Assembly: GCA_035582835.1 (NCBI GenBank)
Contig: JAYKAV010003100.1
Location: 216,179-280,178 of the forward strand
Direction: 5' to 3'
Source of the DNA: Phoebastria nigripes
Lineage: Eukaryota; Chordata; Aves; Procellariiformes; Diomedeidae
DNA length: 64,000 nt
The notes beneath the pieces are model-generated. The model made no database searches and was not told the DNA's origin. It saw nothing but the letters and a program-made list of their open reading frames with translations. Position 1 is the first letter of the stretch. The number at the start of each line of letters is the position of its first letter. Position numbers and translations under genes: made by a program. Shown one piece after another: positions 63,076 through 64,000 of the stretch.

Positions 63076-63644
63076 TCATCTCGTCTCAATCAACTGGGAA
63101 TTTGAATAACCAACCCAACTTGGCATGGGAGCTGATTACTAGCTTTACCCNAATCTGGAATTGAACAGACCAAGGTCTTTGTGTGGACCTCCCCACATCC
63201 GCGTCAGCAGGATTTAAATTCACCATTATTTGGCTAAATTTCTCACGAGTTCTAAATTCGAAGCTAGAAAAGCTAAACCAAAAGTGCATTCGAAACACAC
63301 GCGGGAAAGGAAAATGTTTGTGGGGAGCAGACTCATCCCCATTCNAAGAATATAGCGGGACAACTTGGTACGCACCCTCTCCAGTGGCCTATCTATTTCC
63401 AATCAACACGACCTGGAAANACACGTGGAATGCTACTTGTTGGAAGCAACAACTCTGTAAGGGAACTACAAGCGCTGCCCTCGCAGACCANAAGAATTGG
63501 ACATTATGTCCCCGGGAAGTGAAGATCCCTTGCAATCTTGTACTGAAGTGGACGTGGTGTCCCCGGGAGGTAGAAATCCCCTGTAATGTGGTGCGGTGGT
63601 GGGACCCCCCGCCTCACGGTGAACCCCTACGTCACAAGTATAAC
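63033..63644 (+). pseudogene. env: ERV env, N-terminal surface-subunit part, cut by CR1
   Basis: ATG at 63,033 starts a frame of about 204 codons up to the CR1 border. Residues 1-20 (M-V-W-E-K-F-I-F-L-L..) look like a signal peptide. An in-frame TGA lies at codon 44 (63,162). Downstream are many Trp and Cys residues and N-glycosylation sequons (N-F-S, N-T-T, N-A-T), as in a retroviral surface glycoprotein; C-W-K-Q-Q-L-C is a local Cys pair. Residues 156-172 and 173-189 form an imperfect tandem duplication. No fusion peptide, transmembrane anchor or immunosuppressive-type region is reached, because the CR1 begins first. Identity rests on position, leader, glycan sites and upstream acceptor, since I recognise no diagnostic Env motif with certainty. 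Confidence 0.7.
63498..63599 (+). repeat. 51-bp imperfect tandem duplication inside env
   Basis: Unit 1 (63,498-63,548) and unit 2 (63,549-63,599) are adjacent, equal in length and in frame. Unit 1 encodes WTLCPREVKIPCNLVLK and unit 2 WTWCPREVEIPCNVVRW: 12 of 17 residues identical, including both Cys. The duplication is thus older than a simple slippage event, or has diverged under pressure. Confidence 0.9.
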
Positions 63645-64000
63645 CATAGAATCATTAAGGTTGGAAAAGACCTCTAAGATGACATCAAGTCCAACCGTCA
63701 ACCCAACACCACCATGTCCACTAAACTATGTCCCTAAGCGCCACATCTACATGTCTTTTAAATACCTCCAGGGATGGTGACTCCACCACTTCCCTGGGCA
63801 GCCTGTTCCAATGCTTAACNACTCTTTCAGTAAAGAAATTTTTCCTAAGGTCCAATCTAAACCTCCCCTGGTGCAACTTGAGGCCATTTTCTCTTGTCCT
63901 ATCGCTAGTTGCTTGGCAGAGAGACCAACACCCACCTCGCTGCAACCTCCTTTCAGGTGGTTGTAGAGCACAGTAAGGTCTCCCCTCAGCCTCCTCTTCT
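63645..64000 (-). repeat. CR1 LINE 3' end, minus orientation, runs off the window
   Basis: The plus strand begins CATAGAATCATTAAGGTTGG, then AAAAGACCTCTAAGA, the reverse complement of the canonical CR1 3' terminus (..ATTCTATG). It continues with AAGTCCAACC, CACCATGTCCACTAAACTAT, CCAGGGATGGTGACTCCACC, GGCAGCCTGTTCCAATGC, AAATTTTTCCTAA and GGTCTCCCCTCAGCCTCCTC. Identity to the consensus as I recall it is high, so this is a fairly young copy. Only one unit of the terminal 8-bp repeat is visible. Its 5' end lies beyond 64,000. Confidence 0.95.

Larger units (their letters stand above)
57464..63644 (+). mobile_element. Endogenous retrovirus, ERV-L-like pol, 5' LTR to partial env, interrupted by CR1
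   Basis: Parts occur in retroviral order on the plus strand: LTR with TATA-like box and poly(A) signal, primer-binding site, gag, protease (DTGA), reverse transcriptase (LPQGY..SPT and Y-I-D-D-like box), RNase H, integrase (D94, D152, E188 with 35-residue spacing) and the N-terminal part of env. Gag and pol motifs resemble class III (ERV-L) elements as I recall them. Coding capacity is lost: three in-frame stops and a frameshift in gag, a stop between protease and RT, two frameshifts in RT/RNase H and one stop in env. A minus-strand CR1 follows directly at about 63,645, so the 3' LTR is absent from the window. About 27 single Ns fall in this stretch. The left border is approximate. Confidence 0.9.

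Overview
The window looks like nuclear DNA from a bird, probably a neoavian one. The reasons are: CR1 LINE fragments of several ages; a solo LTR at 41,979-42,537 of a family I recall as common in neoavian genomes; an endogenous retrovirus (ERV) at the right end; an AT-rich, gene-poor background; and one strong CpG island. There are no operons, CRISPR arrays, tRNA or rRNA genes. Almost all short open reading frames are chance readings of non-coding DNA.

Left part (1-8,000). The only host coding sequence I can support is a 54-bp first coding exon on the minus strand (6,757 to 6,704). It has a GCCACCATGG start context, encodes MGCCTGRCTLIFLCSLQL, and is followed directly by a GTGAGT splice donor. 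This matches the N-terminus of the NKAIN family (Na+/K+-ATPase-interacting membrane proteins), best NKAIN3. It lies in a CpG island (about 6,070-7,960) that contains a 420-bp assembly gap (7,081-7,500). Positions 1-6,703 are therefore the start of intron 1, and everything right of the island is 5' flanking DNA.

Middle (8,000-57,460). I find no convincing exon in about 49 kb. It holds decayed repeats, chiefly a roughly 2.3-kb fossil of an L3-like CR1 element (27,430-29,720, plus strand, interrupted). There is also a GC-rich block (11.65-11.94 kb), the solo LTR, small tandem and inverted repeats, microsatellites, and two AT-rich stretches that could be conserved regulatory DNA.

Right end (57,464-64,000). 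A plus-strand ERV has a 5' LTR, a primer-binding site, then gag, protease, reverse transcriptase, RNase H, integrase and the start of env. Stops and frameshifts break gag, pro-pol and env. Pol motifs look class III (ERV-L-like), yet an env-like glycoprotein frame follows. A 41-codon frame with a hydrophobic N-terminal segment overlaps the env start in another frame. The env region carries a 17-residue imperfect tandem duplication. A minus-strand CR1 interrupts env at about 63,645 and runs off the window, so no 3' LTR is seen. Single-base Ns are several-fold denser in the ERV than elsewhere, which suggests multicopy or poorly resolved assembly.

The most plausible undescribed item is the overlapping small membrane-protein frame plus the duplicated env segment in this ERV lineage. 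Both are inferences from one degraded copy.
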